Counted from the first letter of the stretch, positions 1-11,312 are shown. The stretch is 64,000 nucleotides of DNA from Diadophis punctatus similis (GCA_023053685.1 JALIGW010000016.1:1846001-1910000), one strand, 5' to 3'. Notes: generated from the sequence alone by a model not told the origin. A program made the numbers and translations.

Positions 1-447
1 CAAGACCACAACAGAAACCAGTGAAAAGATCACCCCAATTCTTTAGTTATTTACAGATGTTATTTCTAGCCCTCTCCTTCCCAGTCAAGTAAGCCCTCGC
101 TTCCCACACCTCCTTTCCCTCATTTGTAGTCTCAAAGCAGGAGGCAAACGGGGAGGGGGAGGGTGGAGGAAAGAGATTTCTTTTATTCTTGCTGATTGTC
201 CCTAATCTGTTTTCTCTCCCAGAGCATCCTGGGACACGTAGTTCTCCATCCAAGCATTCCTTCGACATACGCCAATAAGAAACTTCCATTCCCATCAGGA
301 AACACAAAATCTTTTTAGCCTCCTGCCTAATTCCCCCCAACTGCTCCTCCCACCGAGCCCAAACTGCACTACAGATCAAAAGTCCTGCGCTGCAGTTGGC
401 TGTCGCCTGCGCGGCTACACAGCTACACAGCTTACAGGGAGAAACTG
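1..447. other. Unassigned sequence, window start
   Basis: No gene or repeat family recognised. Base composition is more GC-rich towards 300-450 than in the following kilobases. The open frame on the minus strand has no recognisable domain and is treated as chance. Confidence 0.4.
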
Positions 448-538
448 TAAGAACTGTGGACTTCAATTCCCAGAATTCCTCAGCCAGGAAGTGAAGCCCA
501 CAATTCTTAAAGTTGCTAAGGTTGGAGACCCCTGCTCT
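448..538. repeat. Decayed small hAT-like MITE fragment (CTTCAACTCCCAGAATTC family)
   Basis: Contains the motif ACTTCAATTCCCAGAATTC followed by an inverted match and ends in GGAGACCCCTG. These match the two halves of the complete 143-bp copy at 11162-11304. The left end is eroded and no TSD was found. Confidence 0.55.
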
Positions 539-545
539 AGAAACT

Positions 546-1830
546 CTGATGCCAGCTACTAATTAGCATGATTTTTCCTTACGATATGTGTGCTGGATAA
601 CATGCACAAAATCAAGTCAAAATTATTGTTATTATTATTTGGAACTAATTCAAGCTACCGAAGAAGAAAAGACTGCAGCTCCTAGCACAGGAGATTCATT
701 AGTTATGTTGATAAAAAAATAATAATATAAAGCTGTTTAACCTCTGCAATGTGCATAACTTCTCCGTACCCAAAGACAGTCAGGAGCAAGGAATGAAATG
801 GTAGCCATTTTTTTTCAAACAAAGTTTCTTCTTCCTTTGGAGGGCCTAGCTGTGAAGGAAGAAGAGTCCTTTTAATTGCAAAATTGTTTCTCACCAGAGA
901 CTACAACTCTGCTTGCTTGCCTACTGTTATCACTGCTACTACCGTTTGCATTTATCACAAGCAAAAGCAGCCACTGAACCCCTAGCAATACTAGCATTTG
1001 AAAGTGTTAGTGTCAGTGAAGAAAGATGAAGAGCCCCACAATTCCTGAGGTCCAGGAATTCAGAATATTCCGAATACTAAACATCTTTTCTTTTTTCTTA
1101 AATGCACAAATAGGCCCATGAACACAGAGCCTTAGCAGAAATACTATCCGATTTCTGTTAGAAAACACTAACAAACATACAGAAAAGAGAAAGGAAAAAT
1201 GCAAAATCAATTGCTGGTAAAGGAATGTATAAAAATTGTGAGTGTCTTCATGTTAGGAAGGGGAACTTGGGTGGGAGATTCAATGGCAGATGATCCTCCG
1301 AAGGAAGCGTGACCATAACTTCCTTTATCCTGGCAATATCACTTGTCTGTTTCATGAGGCAAGTGCTAAAATTGGGTGGGGCACAGGGGATTCGAAACCA
1401 GAGCCGTATCACCTGCATTAATGATATCCTACAGGTTGCAACCATCAGTACAGTGTTTTATACTGCCAACATATCTTTGTGTTACAAAGGATGGCAGAGG
1501 GTTAAAAAATCTAAAAATAAATTAAAAAATACATCAGAGGACAATTCCTGTATTTCTAATATGAAAAGGGATTATGGATGTTGTATTACAGTATATCTAG
1601 AAGACACTAAGTTGGGGACTGCTTAGATCAATATTTTGCATCCTTGATCACTTCTAGCAACAAAGATTCCACTTCAGAATTTTCAGCAATGGCCCTGCAA
1701 GGCGGGGAATTCTGACTATTTATGTCCCCAGAATTGGAACTGCCAGTGTTGGGAAGCCCTGGGTCAAACCGTTACATTCAGCAGTATGTTATTCTTTTCT
1801 GGATTTTTCTGGATTAAACAAGAGATTGAA
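546..1830. other. Unassigned AT-rich stretch
   Basis: Short open frames on both strands show no known domain, conserved motif or biased codon use. Positions 1679-1765 hold AGAATT-type motifs that may be a worn MITE, but this is not secure. Confidence 0.35.
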
Positions 1831-1835
1831 AATAC

Positions 1836-1957
1836 ATGCATCCTATTACCCCAATTACAGCAGGCAGTACAACATAAGATAACTCACTTCCAATTTATGC
1901 ATCCTATTACCCCAATTACTGCAGGCAGTACAACATAAGATAACTCACTTCCAATTT
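1836..1957. repeat. Tandem duplication, two copies of about 61 bp
   Basis: The unit beginning ATGCATCCTATTACC at 1836 recurs at 1897 with period 61. The copies differ at about one internal base by eye, so the duplication is recent or has been homogenised. Confidence 0.85.
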
Positions 1958-1980
1958 ATGAGATATAGTTAACTTCCAGA

Positions 1981-2500
1981 CTCAGGTTTGTGGATGGTTG
2001 TTTTGTCTCTCCATTATTCCACTTTCTCACATCAGATGTTGCAATGTTATGAGCTGACCCCCAATACCTTCTTAATTATTATTTTATATTATGAGTGGGC
2101 AATCCATAATCTTCAGGATACATATGTCCAGAACAAAGGTCATCAAAATTGCTCTATAACAGAAGAAGAAAGCAGTGGCAAAGACTGCGGGCAAAAACAT
2201 AATATTTTTCTCAATGACAGGCAACCGTTTGAGTCCCAGAACTTACACACAAACTCACATTCATCTGTCATGACCTCCAACCCCTTGCTCATAATCACTG
2301 CATTCCTCTTCTGGTACGGAGCAATTTTGAAGGCCTTTGTTCTGGCAGCATGTGTCATGAAGATTATGGGTTGTCCACTCATAATATAAAATAATAATTA
2401 AGAAGGTATTTGGGGCCAACTCAAAACATTTTGTTCATCTACCCAATTTGATGTGACAAAATGGAATAATGGACATAAAACTATCATCCACAAACCTGGG
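1981..2500. mobile_element. Foldback element with long inverted repeats, unknown family
   Basis: The left arm (about 1981-2175) is the imperfect reverse complement of the right arm (about 2299-2500). The outer ends read CTCAGGTTTGTGGAT and ATCCACAAACCTGGG. The inner parts share CCTTCTTAATTATTATTTTA in opposite orientation. About 120 bp of non-palindromic spacer lies between. Open frames through it on both strands (133 aa plus, 79 aa minus) follow the palindrome and have no known domain. I found no convincing TSD, so the class is open: an inverted duplication or a foldback DNA transposon. Confidence 0.7.
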
Positions 2501-2620
2501 GGCAGCAGAATATGTTAGATAGAGGAGGGAAAACCATACAGCACATATTTCTGTAACTTTCTGTATAGTCTTTCCTAAGACAACTGATACATTTTGCCTA
2601 AGAGTGGAATAATCTGGAGA

Positions 2621-2747
2621 CTATCTATCATCTACCTATCTACCTATCTACCTATCTACCTATCTACCTATCTACCTATCTACCTATCTACCTATCTACC
2701 TATCTACCTATCTACCTATCTATCATCTATCTATCATCTATCTATCT
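2621..2747. repeat. CTAC/CTAT microsatellite
   Basis: An array of alternating CTAC and CTAT (period 8) over about 100 bp, ending in CTAT/CATCTAT variants. The frame reading Leu-Pro-Ile-Tyr repeats is an artefact of this array. Confidence 0.95.
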
Positions 2748-2790
2748 CGTATTTAGAAATTGGCGAAGACTATGTGCTATTTGTAAACTT

Positions 2791-3003
2791 CTGTTTCCCC
2801 GAAAATAAGCCCTCCCCCCAAAATACCATTTCCTCTGGTTAAGGTTAGGGAGACAGAGCTGGAAATCAGGTAAGATGGCAAGAGGAGCCCCGTCTTGCTC
2901 CACACACCCCAAAATAATAAGACCTCCCCGGAAATAAGGCCAAGCGCTTATTTTGTGGTTCAAAGAAAATATAAGAAAGGGTTTTATTTTTGGGAAAACA
3001 CGG
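2791..3003. mobile_element. Short TIR DNA transposon (MITE), GTTTCCCCGAAAATAAG family
   Basis: The left end is CTGTTTCCCCGAAAATAAG and the right end TTATTTTTGGGAAAACACGG, an inverted pair. A second internal pair (CCCCAAAATAATAAG / CCCCGGAAATAAGG) lies inside. No coding capacity. The superfamily was not fixed because no clear TSD is visible. Confidence 0.55.
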
Positions 3004-3009
3004 TTGTCC

Positions 3010-3725
3010 CAGATAAGTTTGTAAGGAATTATTTAATTAAAAATAGGAAACTAGCATGCTCTTGTATTATCTGCAGCTTTGAATACCACAAATCCTTACT
3101 AGGAGAGCTGATTTATTTTCTGCTAATTGTGTGTTGGTCATGTCCACAATGGCAATCATTTGTCACTAGGCGAATCTTCTGTAGCAACCATTTTGTGAAT
3201 CCAACAGCTACATGCTCTCAAAATTCTAATAAGGCCAAGAGTTTAACCCTTCTTTTGAATTTGCCTAGTTTTTTACACTATATTAGCCTCCTGGGTGCTT
3301 ACATAGTGATCACACCATCACTTTTCATTCCTTCCTTTTCTTTTGTGGTAATAAACACATTTATAATACTTCCCTGGAACTTCATTCAGCAGATCGCTGA
3401 TGAGTTCCATTGACCTAATATTTAAAGCTACTATAAATCATGACAGTGGGATAAGAGAGGCATATCTTAAAGTCCTTTTGTATAGTTTCAGTTAATAAAC
3501 TCAAAATCCTATGAATGTCATCTTCCACAGAGGATTATTCAACCAATGAAGCTTAGGTATTCTAAATGAATAATCAAACCTAGCTACAACGTCTGCATCC
3601 TGAATTTATGTCCCACTAAACTTACAGGGACTTCTTTCTGAGTAGATAAGTTTGCACTGCCAATTAAAGTGGACATGAATGTAAATGTTCAAAAAGAAAC
3701 CCAAATTTATTCTGAGCCATTGGAC
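3010..3725. other. Unassigned stretch before the TAA array
   Basis: AT-rich DNA with a 172-codon open frame at 2895-3413 that shows no recognisable domain. No repeat family recognised. Confidence 0.35.
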
Positions 3726-3727
3726 TA

Positions 3728-4444
<717 letters not shown>

Positions 4445-4893
4445 AGTTGGAAGGGACCTTGGAGGTCTTCTAGTCCAACCCCCTGCCTAGGCAGGAAACC
4501 CTACATCGCTTCAGACAAATGGTTATCCAACATCTTCTTTAAAACTTCCAGTGTTGGAGCATTCACAACTTCTGGAGGCAACTTGTTCCACTGATTAATT
4601 GTTCTGACTGTCAGAAAATTTCTCCTTAGTTCTAAGTTGCTTCTCTCCTTGTTTAGTTTCCACCCACTGCTTCTTGTTCTACCCTCAGGTGCTTTGGAGA
4701 AGAGCTTGATTCCCTCTTCTTTGTGGCAACCCCTGAGATATTGGAACACTGCTATCATGTCTCCCCTAGTCCTTCTGTTCATTAAACTAGACATACCCAG
4801 TTCCTGCAACCGTTCTTCATATGTTTTAGCCTCCAGTCCCCTAATCATCTTTGTTGCTCTTCTCTGCACTCTTTCTAGAGTCTCAACATCATT
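4445..4893 (-). mobile_element. CR1 LINE 3' end
   Basis: The reverse strand encodes the C-terminus of CR1 ORF2: QRRATKMIRGLEAKTYEERL, RRTRGDMIAVFQYLRG and NQWNKLPPEVVNAPTLEVLKK, ending DNHLSEAM (122 aa, 4501-4869). The 3' UTR reads, on the plus strand, GTTGGAAGGGACCTTGGAGG. Truncated 5', as is usual for CR1. Very similar in sequence and extent to the copy at 59737-60370. Confidence 0.9.
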
Positions 4894-5823
4894 TTTACAT
4901 TAGTCTTTACTAATTTTAAAAGTAGCTATTATAAAAATTCAACAAAATATAACAGAATACAAAGATTTCCAGGTTTTTTTTTTAATTTAGAATTCATTTT
5001 TCATTAAACACACAGTTTAGCATAGAAGGTAGTCCAGCCAAAGATAAAGAACATTTATAATTTCTGTCCTGTCCTAATTTTCAGAAGTGGGGAACAACAG
5101 TAATTTGTTTTTATCATGTAGGTCACTGTATCAAGGATGTCAACATTAGAAACAAAAAAAAGCTCCTACATTTATGCCAGTGTATGCCAGTATTAGAAAG
5201 AAGCCCTGAAGCTTCTTCATGTCATTGGATTTTTGATGAATGTGTAATTTCCCAGCTAATATAATAAGCTCTACCCTTCAACAATTTTATTATATCTCTG
5301 TTATTTTATGCATGACATTGACAGCAAATCAGTGGCAACCTGCTACAACATTCTATCAATTCAGTTTCCTTGCCACATTTTGAAAATCAAGGGATTTTTA
5401 CTCTTGCACATCTTCATGTCATGTTTATGGCTGGGAACAGCTATAAAGCACTTAAAAGCCAAACGGGGAATAGAGCATCAGTCAAACTTAAGCAGGTGAA
5501 AGCTGGGTAAGCCAGTGGATTAGGTTGTCAAGGAAAGGTACATGCACTGAAGATCCATTAACAAGTGAAGGTCACCGGGAGCAAATCTGGGTAAATATGG
5601 ACAGCATCAAGTAGGAGTCATGCACAGTTGAGCTAAGAACTACAGTTAATAGCAACAATAAGGTCCATAAGAAATAGCTTTAAACATAGGCCAAAAGCTA
5701 TCTTCCTAGAATCCAGCTGTTGTTAATTGTCAAAAAATGTGTGAGAGTTCCATACCCTGAAAGGCTCTGCTTTCATTGCTCACTTCATCTTGACTCTTGT
5801 TCTTAAAATCATCAACAGTCTCT
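4894..5823. other. Unassigned stretch
   Basis: AT-rich, with no open frame carrying a known domain and no repeat family recognised. Confidence 0.35.
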
Positions 5824-5838
5824 AAAACTACTACCATG
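5824..5838. repeat. L1 target-site duplication, left copy
   Basis: AAAACTACTACCATG, identical to 8371-8385. It proves that everything between was inserted as one unit by target-primed reverse transcription. Confidence 0.95.
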
Positions 5839-6513
5839 GGACTTCCGGTTTGGAGCGCGCCATCGCGGACGTCCCTTCGTTGGACGCCTTTCCAATCTTC
5901 GTAAAAAGCCGCCAGAACAGCTGTCTGGCGGCTTTGAAATCTCTTCCCCGGGCAAAGGGGAGAGATGAGAGCTTGACAGGTGGGGTAGAGCCCCCCCAGC
6001 GCCCTAGGAGCCATCTAGTAGGGCACGAAGGGAGAGCTCCCCATGCAGCCTGTCTCCGCTCCGAAGATCAGGAAACCTCCGCCTTTGCGGAGCTAGATGT
6101 CGCAACCAGCCGCTGCTTCTAAAATGGGATTTACAATTACTTTTGAACTACAGAAGCAGACAGAGAGAAACAGGCGTGAGATGGGCAAGTAATGAAACCT
6201 CTTTTTTCCTTTTTTTTCAACTCCTGGGTAAGCTTTCACTTCGGCAAAGAATCAAAGGAAACAAAATAACAATATGGCGATTGAGAAGTGAAAGTGACTT
6301 TCGTTTCCCCAGAGGCTTTTTTTTTCTCTTTTCTTTCTTATGGAAACTTTTAATTTGGAAAAATGGTTTTTTCTTTCTCTGTCTCCTAACCCTGGATTAA
6401 AGTTATAATTGAAATATTTCCAATAATAAAAGACTACCTGGTTTTTAAACTGGAAAGAACTTTAATCAGGCACCTGGCTTTCTTTCTTTTTTGTACTCTT
6501 TTGAAACACCATA
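5839..6513 (+). promoter_or_regulatory. Putative 5' UTR / internal promoter region of the L1
   Basis: The first 280 bp are markedly GC-rich against the AT-rich surroundings and include ACTTCCGG (ETS-like) and GCGCGCCATCGC near the start. In L1 elements the internal RNA polymerase II promoter lies in this region. Promoter function here is inferred from position and composition only. Confidence 0.5.
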
Positions 6514-7542
6514 ATGGCTTCAAAATCTGGAAAGATTGTTTTGACTAAAAGAAATGACTATCCATCTGGATATATTTCTAAAATGCAACTTAATACTGAG
6601 CTAACACCTCCACAGCCTTTGACACCTGAAAATTTATTAAATAATTTAAAGATTATGAAACATGAACTTACTTTGGAATTTAATCAGAAAATAAGTGAGA
6701 TAGACAAAAAAATGCAGGCCGCTTTGAAGAATATGAATCAACAAATCAGATTTGATGTGTTAGAGGTTTGCAAAGGTTTAGCAACAAATATTGAAGTTTT
6801 GGCAGAACGTATTGAAACAAATAAACAAGCTTTGGCAACCTCGGTGAATTACATAGATAAAATCCAAAATGATATTGCAAATTTTGAAAAAGAGGTCTTG
6901 ATGACACAGTTCAGATCCATGGAAGTTGCTATAAGGGTCAGAGGTTTGAAAGAGGGATTATATGAAAATTTAAAAGGAAGGATGGTTGATGCATTGGATC
7001 AGGTGTCTGGAATTTCTAAAGTGGAATTGGCTACACAAATCGACAAAATATACAGAATCAATTCGTGGTACGCTAAACAAAAGCATTTACCAAGGGACAT
7101 TGTCATATATTTTACCACAAGAGCTCTACGGAATAGAATTATACAAGCAACGTTTAATAATAATCTCATGGTGAATGGTCAGGAACTAAAGATTTGGAAA
7201 GAAATCCCCTCTAAAATGCTTAAAGCCAGAAAAAGCTACACTTTTTTGATTGATGAATTTAAGAGATTAAATTTACAATATAAATGGGAAGCGCCAGTTG
7301 GAGTAGCAGTGAAATTTTCTGGAAAAAGATACCGGCTTAACACGATAAAAAAAGCTACTGAATTCTATGTCAATGTTTTAAAGGCTGATATATCCAAGAT
7401 TCCAGAGGAAGGATGTATGAAAATAAAAGAGGAGGAGGAGGGGAAGCCATCTTTGCTGGATCAAAAGGAAATAGATTCAAAAACCCAAAAGGAGTGCCAG
7501 AACCAGCTGGGGAAAAGGAGATGGAGGTTTGGGATCAGATGA
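6514..7542 (+). CDS. L1 ORF1 protein (RNA-binding chaperone), intact, 342 aa
   Basis: The ATG at 6514 opens a frame of 342 codons without interruption. Residues 41-135 are heptad-rich and predicted as the trimerising coiled coil. Residues 136-225 fit the RRM domain (starts MEVAIRVRGLKE, contains IDKIYRINSW and LPRDIVIYF). Residues 226-290 fit the C-terminal nucleic-acid-binding domain (KARKSYTFLIDEFK, LQYKWEAPVGVAVKFSGKRY). The last 50 residues are charged and family-variable. ORF1p coats L1 RNA and acts as a nucleic acid chaperone in the cytoplasmic RNP. Length matches vertebrate ORF1p (about 300-370 aa). It is the best-preserved protein frame in the window and no ORF2 follows it. Confidence 0.88.
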   Translation: MASKSGKIVLTKRNDYPSGYISKMQLNTELTPPQPLTPENLLNNLKIMKHELTLEFNQKISEIDKKMQAALKNMNQQIRFDVLEVCKGLATNIEVLAERIETNKQALATSVNYIDKIQNDIANFEKEVLMTQFRSMEVAIRVRGLKEGLYENLKGRMVDALDQVSGISKVELATQIDKIYRINSWYAKQKHLPRDIVIYFTTRALRNRIIQATFNNNLMVNGQELKIWKEIPSKMLKARKSYTFLIDEFKRLNLQYKWEAPVGVAVKFSGKRYRLNTIKKATEFYVNVLKADISKIPEEGCMKIKEEEEGKPSLLDQKEIDSKTQKECQNQLGKRRWRFGIR

Positions 7543-7666
7543 GAGACGAGTCGACAAATTTGAATTTACTGAACTATTAAAAGATGAACTATCAAGATAC
7601 AAAATGATGCGATGTTGAAATATATTGGACGGATAGAGACTAATATGATTGTATTTTTCCTTTTCC

Positions 7667-7930
7667 CTATTTAATGATTACCTATGCAATATTTAGCTAA
7701 GTTTTATATAACTTTGAGGTTATTTTTAATGTTAATAATATTAGATATATATAGTTTGTTGAAGATTTGTTTATTCTTTTTTTTGTTTATTGAAGTTAGT
7801 AAGTTAATTTGGAATAATATTATGTTATTAATATCATGATGAAATTTAATATTTAATGATTACTTACGTAACATTTAGTTAAGTTTTATTTATCTTTGAG
7901 GTTATTTTTAATGCTAATAATATCAGTTTA
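7667..7930 (+). repeat. Direct repeat of about 80 bp inside the L1 3' UTR
   Basis: The segment starting TATTTAATGATTACCTATG near 7667 recurs near 7851 as TATTTAATGATTACTTACG, both running through CTTTGAGGTTATTTTTAATG, with scattered substitutions. Spacing is about 184 bp. This is an internal duplication within the element. Confidence 0.75.
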
Positions 7931-8224
7931 AGATTTTTGTATTTTATACCTAGTTATTATTCATATAACATTTATTTTGTATAAGATAGAGGATTGATAG
8001 GAGGAGGTAGGAGGTTTGCTTGTTTGTATTGTTAAAGAGATTTCTCTTTCTTTCCCTTTTTTTTTCTTTTTTGTATCTTTACTATTGTATACATATGCGA
8101 TATATTATTAGTGTATAATCTGGAGTTGAAGTTTTTTTAAAAATAGTGTTCTTTTTTTTCTTTTTTTTTCTTTTTATTAACAATTTAAATTTATTATTAT
8201 GCCCTGTATTATCTCTGGGAAGTC

Positions 8225-8268
8225 CGGGGGGGAGGTGGGGAGGGAAGGGGGTGGGTTGGGGGGGGGAG
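8225..8268 (+). other. G-rich tract in L1 3' UTR, quadruplex-prone
   Basis: Several runs of four or more G separated by short A/T loops on the sense strand. A G-rich polypurine tract in the 3' UTR is a recognised feature of many L1 families, which supports the L1 assignment and completeness at the 3' side. Confidence 0.7.
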
Positions 8269-8370
8269 GAAAAAAAAACAAAAACTGTTTGTACTTTATA
8301 TTTAATATTTTGCTACTATTTATGTAATTCTGTACTAATAAAACTTTTTGAATAAAAAAAATAAATAAAT

Positions 8371-8385
8371 AAAACTACTACCATG
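8371..8385. repeat. L1 target-site duplication, right copy
   Basis: AAAACTACTACCATG directly after the A-rich tail, identical to 5824-5838. Confidence 0.95.
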
Positions 8386-8557
8386 ATAGTAATTAGAAAC
8401 CAGCAATTCGTTTGCACCCCCAATTTCTTTTAGAAAGCAATGTTTGATCCAGTCTTGTTTTTATTTTCTAATTGTGAGGCCCTCTGGTCATTTGGACCCA
8501 TCTAAAAAACTATTTCCTTGAAGCATTATTCTGGATGAGCACAATATATGTGGTTGG

Positions 8558-8613
8558 GAAATTCTGGGAGTTGAAATCAATATATCTTAAGTTACTGAGG
8601 CTGAGAAACACTG
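8558..8613. repeat. hAT-like MITE fragment, right end
   Basis: Reads AATTCTGGGAGTTGAAATC ... GCTGAGAAACACTG, the right-hand end of the family whose left end starts CAGTGTTTCTC. The other half is missing. Confidence 0.5.
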
Positions 8614-8637
8614 CCCCAGACAGCTTATATACTAGTG

Positions 8638-8700
8638 CAGTGTTTCTCTACCTTGGCCTCTTTAAGATCTGTGGACTTCAACTCCCAGAATTCTTACATA
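8638..8700. repeat. hAT-like MITE fragment, left end
   Basis: Starts CAGTGTTTCTCTACCTTGG and continues to ACTTCAACTCCCAGAATTC. It is truncated before the second inverted half. Confidence 0.5.
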
Positions 8701-9178
8701 CCATCCACCTCCTGGTTCCATTTCATCAGACCAAATAAGTTATGTACATGAATGTAGCTTTGCAGGGCATAGTGAGCTGAAAGTTTATATGTGTCTATGT
8801 TTCTTCTTTAATGGAATACTGGAAGTTAAATATGGAGAGGAAAAAACTCCGCGATAAGAAGATAGAAGCAGCGTGCAGGCTAATTGATTTGTGTTCTTAG
8901 AATTCAGTTATTGCTAGCTCAGGATCAGTAATGATTACCTGACAATTGTCTCTAGTGCTCAAACTATGTAAAATATTTAGAATCCATATTATTTATGATA
9001 GGGGAAAAGTAAGGGAATTACAAGCTGGGATATAAAGCCTGTTTGAATGATTTGTATATGTATCAGAAGCTGCATAACAAAACTTGTAGTATAGAGCAGT
9101 AGAATCCTTAGTGTTTTCTGACCTTGGTTGTTTGCTCACAGTTGTTTCATTATCCAACTAAGTAACACCACTGTGGAG
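8701..9178. other. Unassigned stretch
   Basis: No gene or repeat family recognised. Confidence 0.35.
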
Positions 9179-9263
9179 CAGGGCTTCTGAATCTTGGCAA
9201 CTTTAAGCTGCGTGGATTCCAACTCCAAGAATTCTCAGAGCATGCTAAGGTTGAGAAACACTG
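9179..9263. mobile_element. Small hAT-like MITE
   Basis: Left end CAGGGCTTCTGAATCTTGG, centre CCAACTCCAAGAATTCTCAG, right end GGTTGAGAAACACTG. Both ends are present but the flanking 8 bp do not match, so the copy is old or rearranged. Confidence 0.55.
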
Positions 9264-10124
9264 GTATAGTGAGGCATAGGAAGCTTATTTGAATCCATGT
9301 TTAGATATCTATAACAACATGATTAATTGATCTATGATTACTCATTGGATACTATATGGTTTTAACAGTATAATAAGTTGTTAGATGCTATCTGGATTAT
9401 CTGGGAGTTGCAGCTCCAATTTATTTAAAGGCACATCTAAATAGAAAAAGTGTGTATATGTTTATATAATGGCAGATTTTGGAAACATTAAGACTGACTT
9501 TACACATTAGGAATGGCAGCTATTATACCTTATCTTAAACAGTAAGGCTATTATTAACAGCCATTATGTGATGCATCATCAAAGATAAATGCCTCTTATC
9601 ATTCTGGCCATTATGCAACCATGGACTCTAAAGGACAACTAACTACAAAGGTGACTGCAATATTATAATTATTCCTATCTTTGCCTCTTCCCCTATCTAG
9701 GAGTTGTCATTACTAGAGTAATAATAGCAGTGAGCATCCAAGTTAGTAATGCAAATGCTTCATTTCATTTAATGTTTGTGCTTCAGATGACCTCTCTCCC
9801 AATATTTGACTGTAAGAATGTAATGGTCACAACTGAGCTACTTTAGCTTTGCAGTGTTAACAATAGAAGTAGAATTCCCGGATGGAGCTGCAAAATCAGA
9901 CATGCATATATTTCATCCTTTGTTTTAATAAAGGAACAACTAGAGAGGACACATGAAAAGGAAAATTCACAAGGGAAAAAGAAAACAACACATTTTCCTT
10001 CCTGGATATGCTCATACGCAGAGAAAACAATGGCAAATAAGAAACAAAAAAACCCCAAGCTAAACTAAGTGCTCCATTACCAATCTTCCATTAGAGAAGC
10101 GTTATATGAATATTATTCAGACAA
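9264..10124. other. Unassigned stretch
   Basis: AT-rich with no recognisable coding or repeat features. Short minus-strand frames show no domain. Confidence 0.35.
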
Positions 10125-10990
10125 GTACAAATGCACTGCAGTAACCCAACCTCTTCCAATAAATTTGATTCCCACACAACTATCAAAAAGTGCCTGTCCA
10201 CACAGCCCACTGCAGCACACCCAACACAAGCTGTGGAAAATATAACACTACTATACATCAAAAACATCTCAGAAACAACCAAAAAACTATTTCAGCTGTA
10301 CCACCTCACACAACAAACCAACTATAGCACACAAGCCAACTAAAGCCCTTAAAAACATCTTAAGTAAACCAAAAGAGGCAGTAGCACAAGAAGAAAAAAT
10401 AGGAGTCATCTACAACATATAATAAAAGGACTGTAACAGCTACTATGAAGAATAGTGCCAAAGCTGAAGATTGGCAGAGCCCGTCCATGAAAACCAACTA
10501 ACAGTCAAAAGACATGATGAAAACTCAATCTCACAACACATGGACAAACTCAACCATAGTTTCAATTGGGAAGCTGTGTGTATCATAGACCAAGCTGAAG
10601 CCAAAACCATTAGAGAATTCCTGGAAGTGTGGTCCTCAAACAAATCAGCCAACAATTGATACATAGACACAAATTGTATCTACACACCATTCAAAAGAGA
10701 CAATAAAAATGAAGAAGGAAATAAAAAGACCAGAACACGACCTCTTTAGCAGCCAACTTCTAGATAAGTAGGAATGAACACCAGGCAAACAAGCAGAAAT
10801 CAGTACCCTAATAAAGGAACTACTAAGGAGAAAACTACACCCACACCAAAATGTGAGGGCAAGCTATAAGCAGAGAGCAAACCCCACATTCAATCATACA
10901 GATGATGTTACCTAACATGAAACATCTGCAAGCAAACAGCCAAGCTCAGGGAGCACCAAGAGCTCTACAGTTCAGCCCTGAGCTATATAC
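10125..10990 (+). mobile_element. Penelope-like element remnant: end of RT, GIY-YIG region and 3' tail
   Basis: Broken plus-strand frames give YIKNISETTKKLFQLYHL, LKNILSKPKEAVAQEEK then GVIYNI, the usual entry to the GIY-YIG endonuclease of Penelope-like elements, then SFNWEAVCIIDQAEAKTIRE, the downstream part of that domain. Stops and frameshifts interrupt it. The 3' tail (10800-10990, with GAGCAAACCCCACATTC) recurs at 41932-42205 and, inverted, at 41030-41230, so it marks one family of copies. Confidence 0.7.
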
Positions 10991-11153
10991 AGCATATTCT
11001 TTTCTACCTGAATATTTTAGCCTCATATTACATTTTTCATGTTTTATCTCAAAATTAAAGGGGCAAGAGCCGACTGGTATGTTACAATAACAATCTACAA
11101 GTTAAAGGAAGGGCTTTACCTACTGAAAAATAGGTAATTCTTAGCCTGTAATG

Positions 11154-11312
11154 ATGTAAAGCAGAGGTCTTCAAACTTGGCAACTTTAAGACTTGAGGAC
11201 TTCAACTCCCAGAATTCTCCAGCCAGCTATGTTGTGGAGTTGAAGTCCAGACTTGTGGAGTTGAAGTCCACAAGTCTTAAAGTTGCCAAGTTTGAAGACC
11301 CCTGATGTAAAG
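11154..11312. mobile_element. Complete 143-bp palindromic hAT-like MITE with TSD
   Basis: The element proper is 11162-11304, starting CAGAGGTCTTCAAACTTGGC and ending CCAAGTTTGAAGACCCCTG. The two halves are inverted copies around the motif ACTTCAACTCCCAGAATTC. Flanking 8-bp TSDs ATGTAAAG (11154-11161 and 11305-11312) are identical, with TA in the centre. No coding capacity; it would depend on a hAT transposase in trans. Confidence 0.9.

Larger units (their letters stand above)
5839..8370 (+). mobile_element. Full-length ORF1-only L1-type retrotransposon (HAL1-like organisation)
   Basis: A 2,532-bp unit bounded by a perfect 15-bp TSD. Parts in order: a GC-rich 5' region (5839-6120, starting GGACTTCCGGTTTGG), a long 5' UTR to 6513, an intact 342-codon ORF1 (6514-7542), an AT-rich 3' UTR (7543-8350) with a G-rich tract at 8225-8268, and a tail of A plus AAAT units. 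No reverse transcriptase or endonuclease frame exists anywhere inside. Ordinary L1 is 5-7 kb with ORF2 of about 1,200 codons, so this copy is either a member of an ORF1-only lineage, as HAL1 is in mammals, or an individual internally deleted copy. It would need ORF2 protein in trans. Intact ORF and TSD suggest recent insertion. Confidence 0.85.

Noticed and set aside
1988..2389. 133-aa plus-strand frame
   Set aside because: Runs through both arms of the foldback and has no domain. It is probably not a gene.
2621..2747. CRISPR-like direct repeats
   Set aside because: Period-8 microsatellite without spacers; the window is clearly vertebrate.
4637..4903. 88-aa plus-strand frame (and 59943-60191, 82 aa)
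   Set aside because: Shadows of antisense CR1 ORF2. They resemble each other only because the CR1 copies do.
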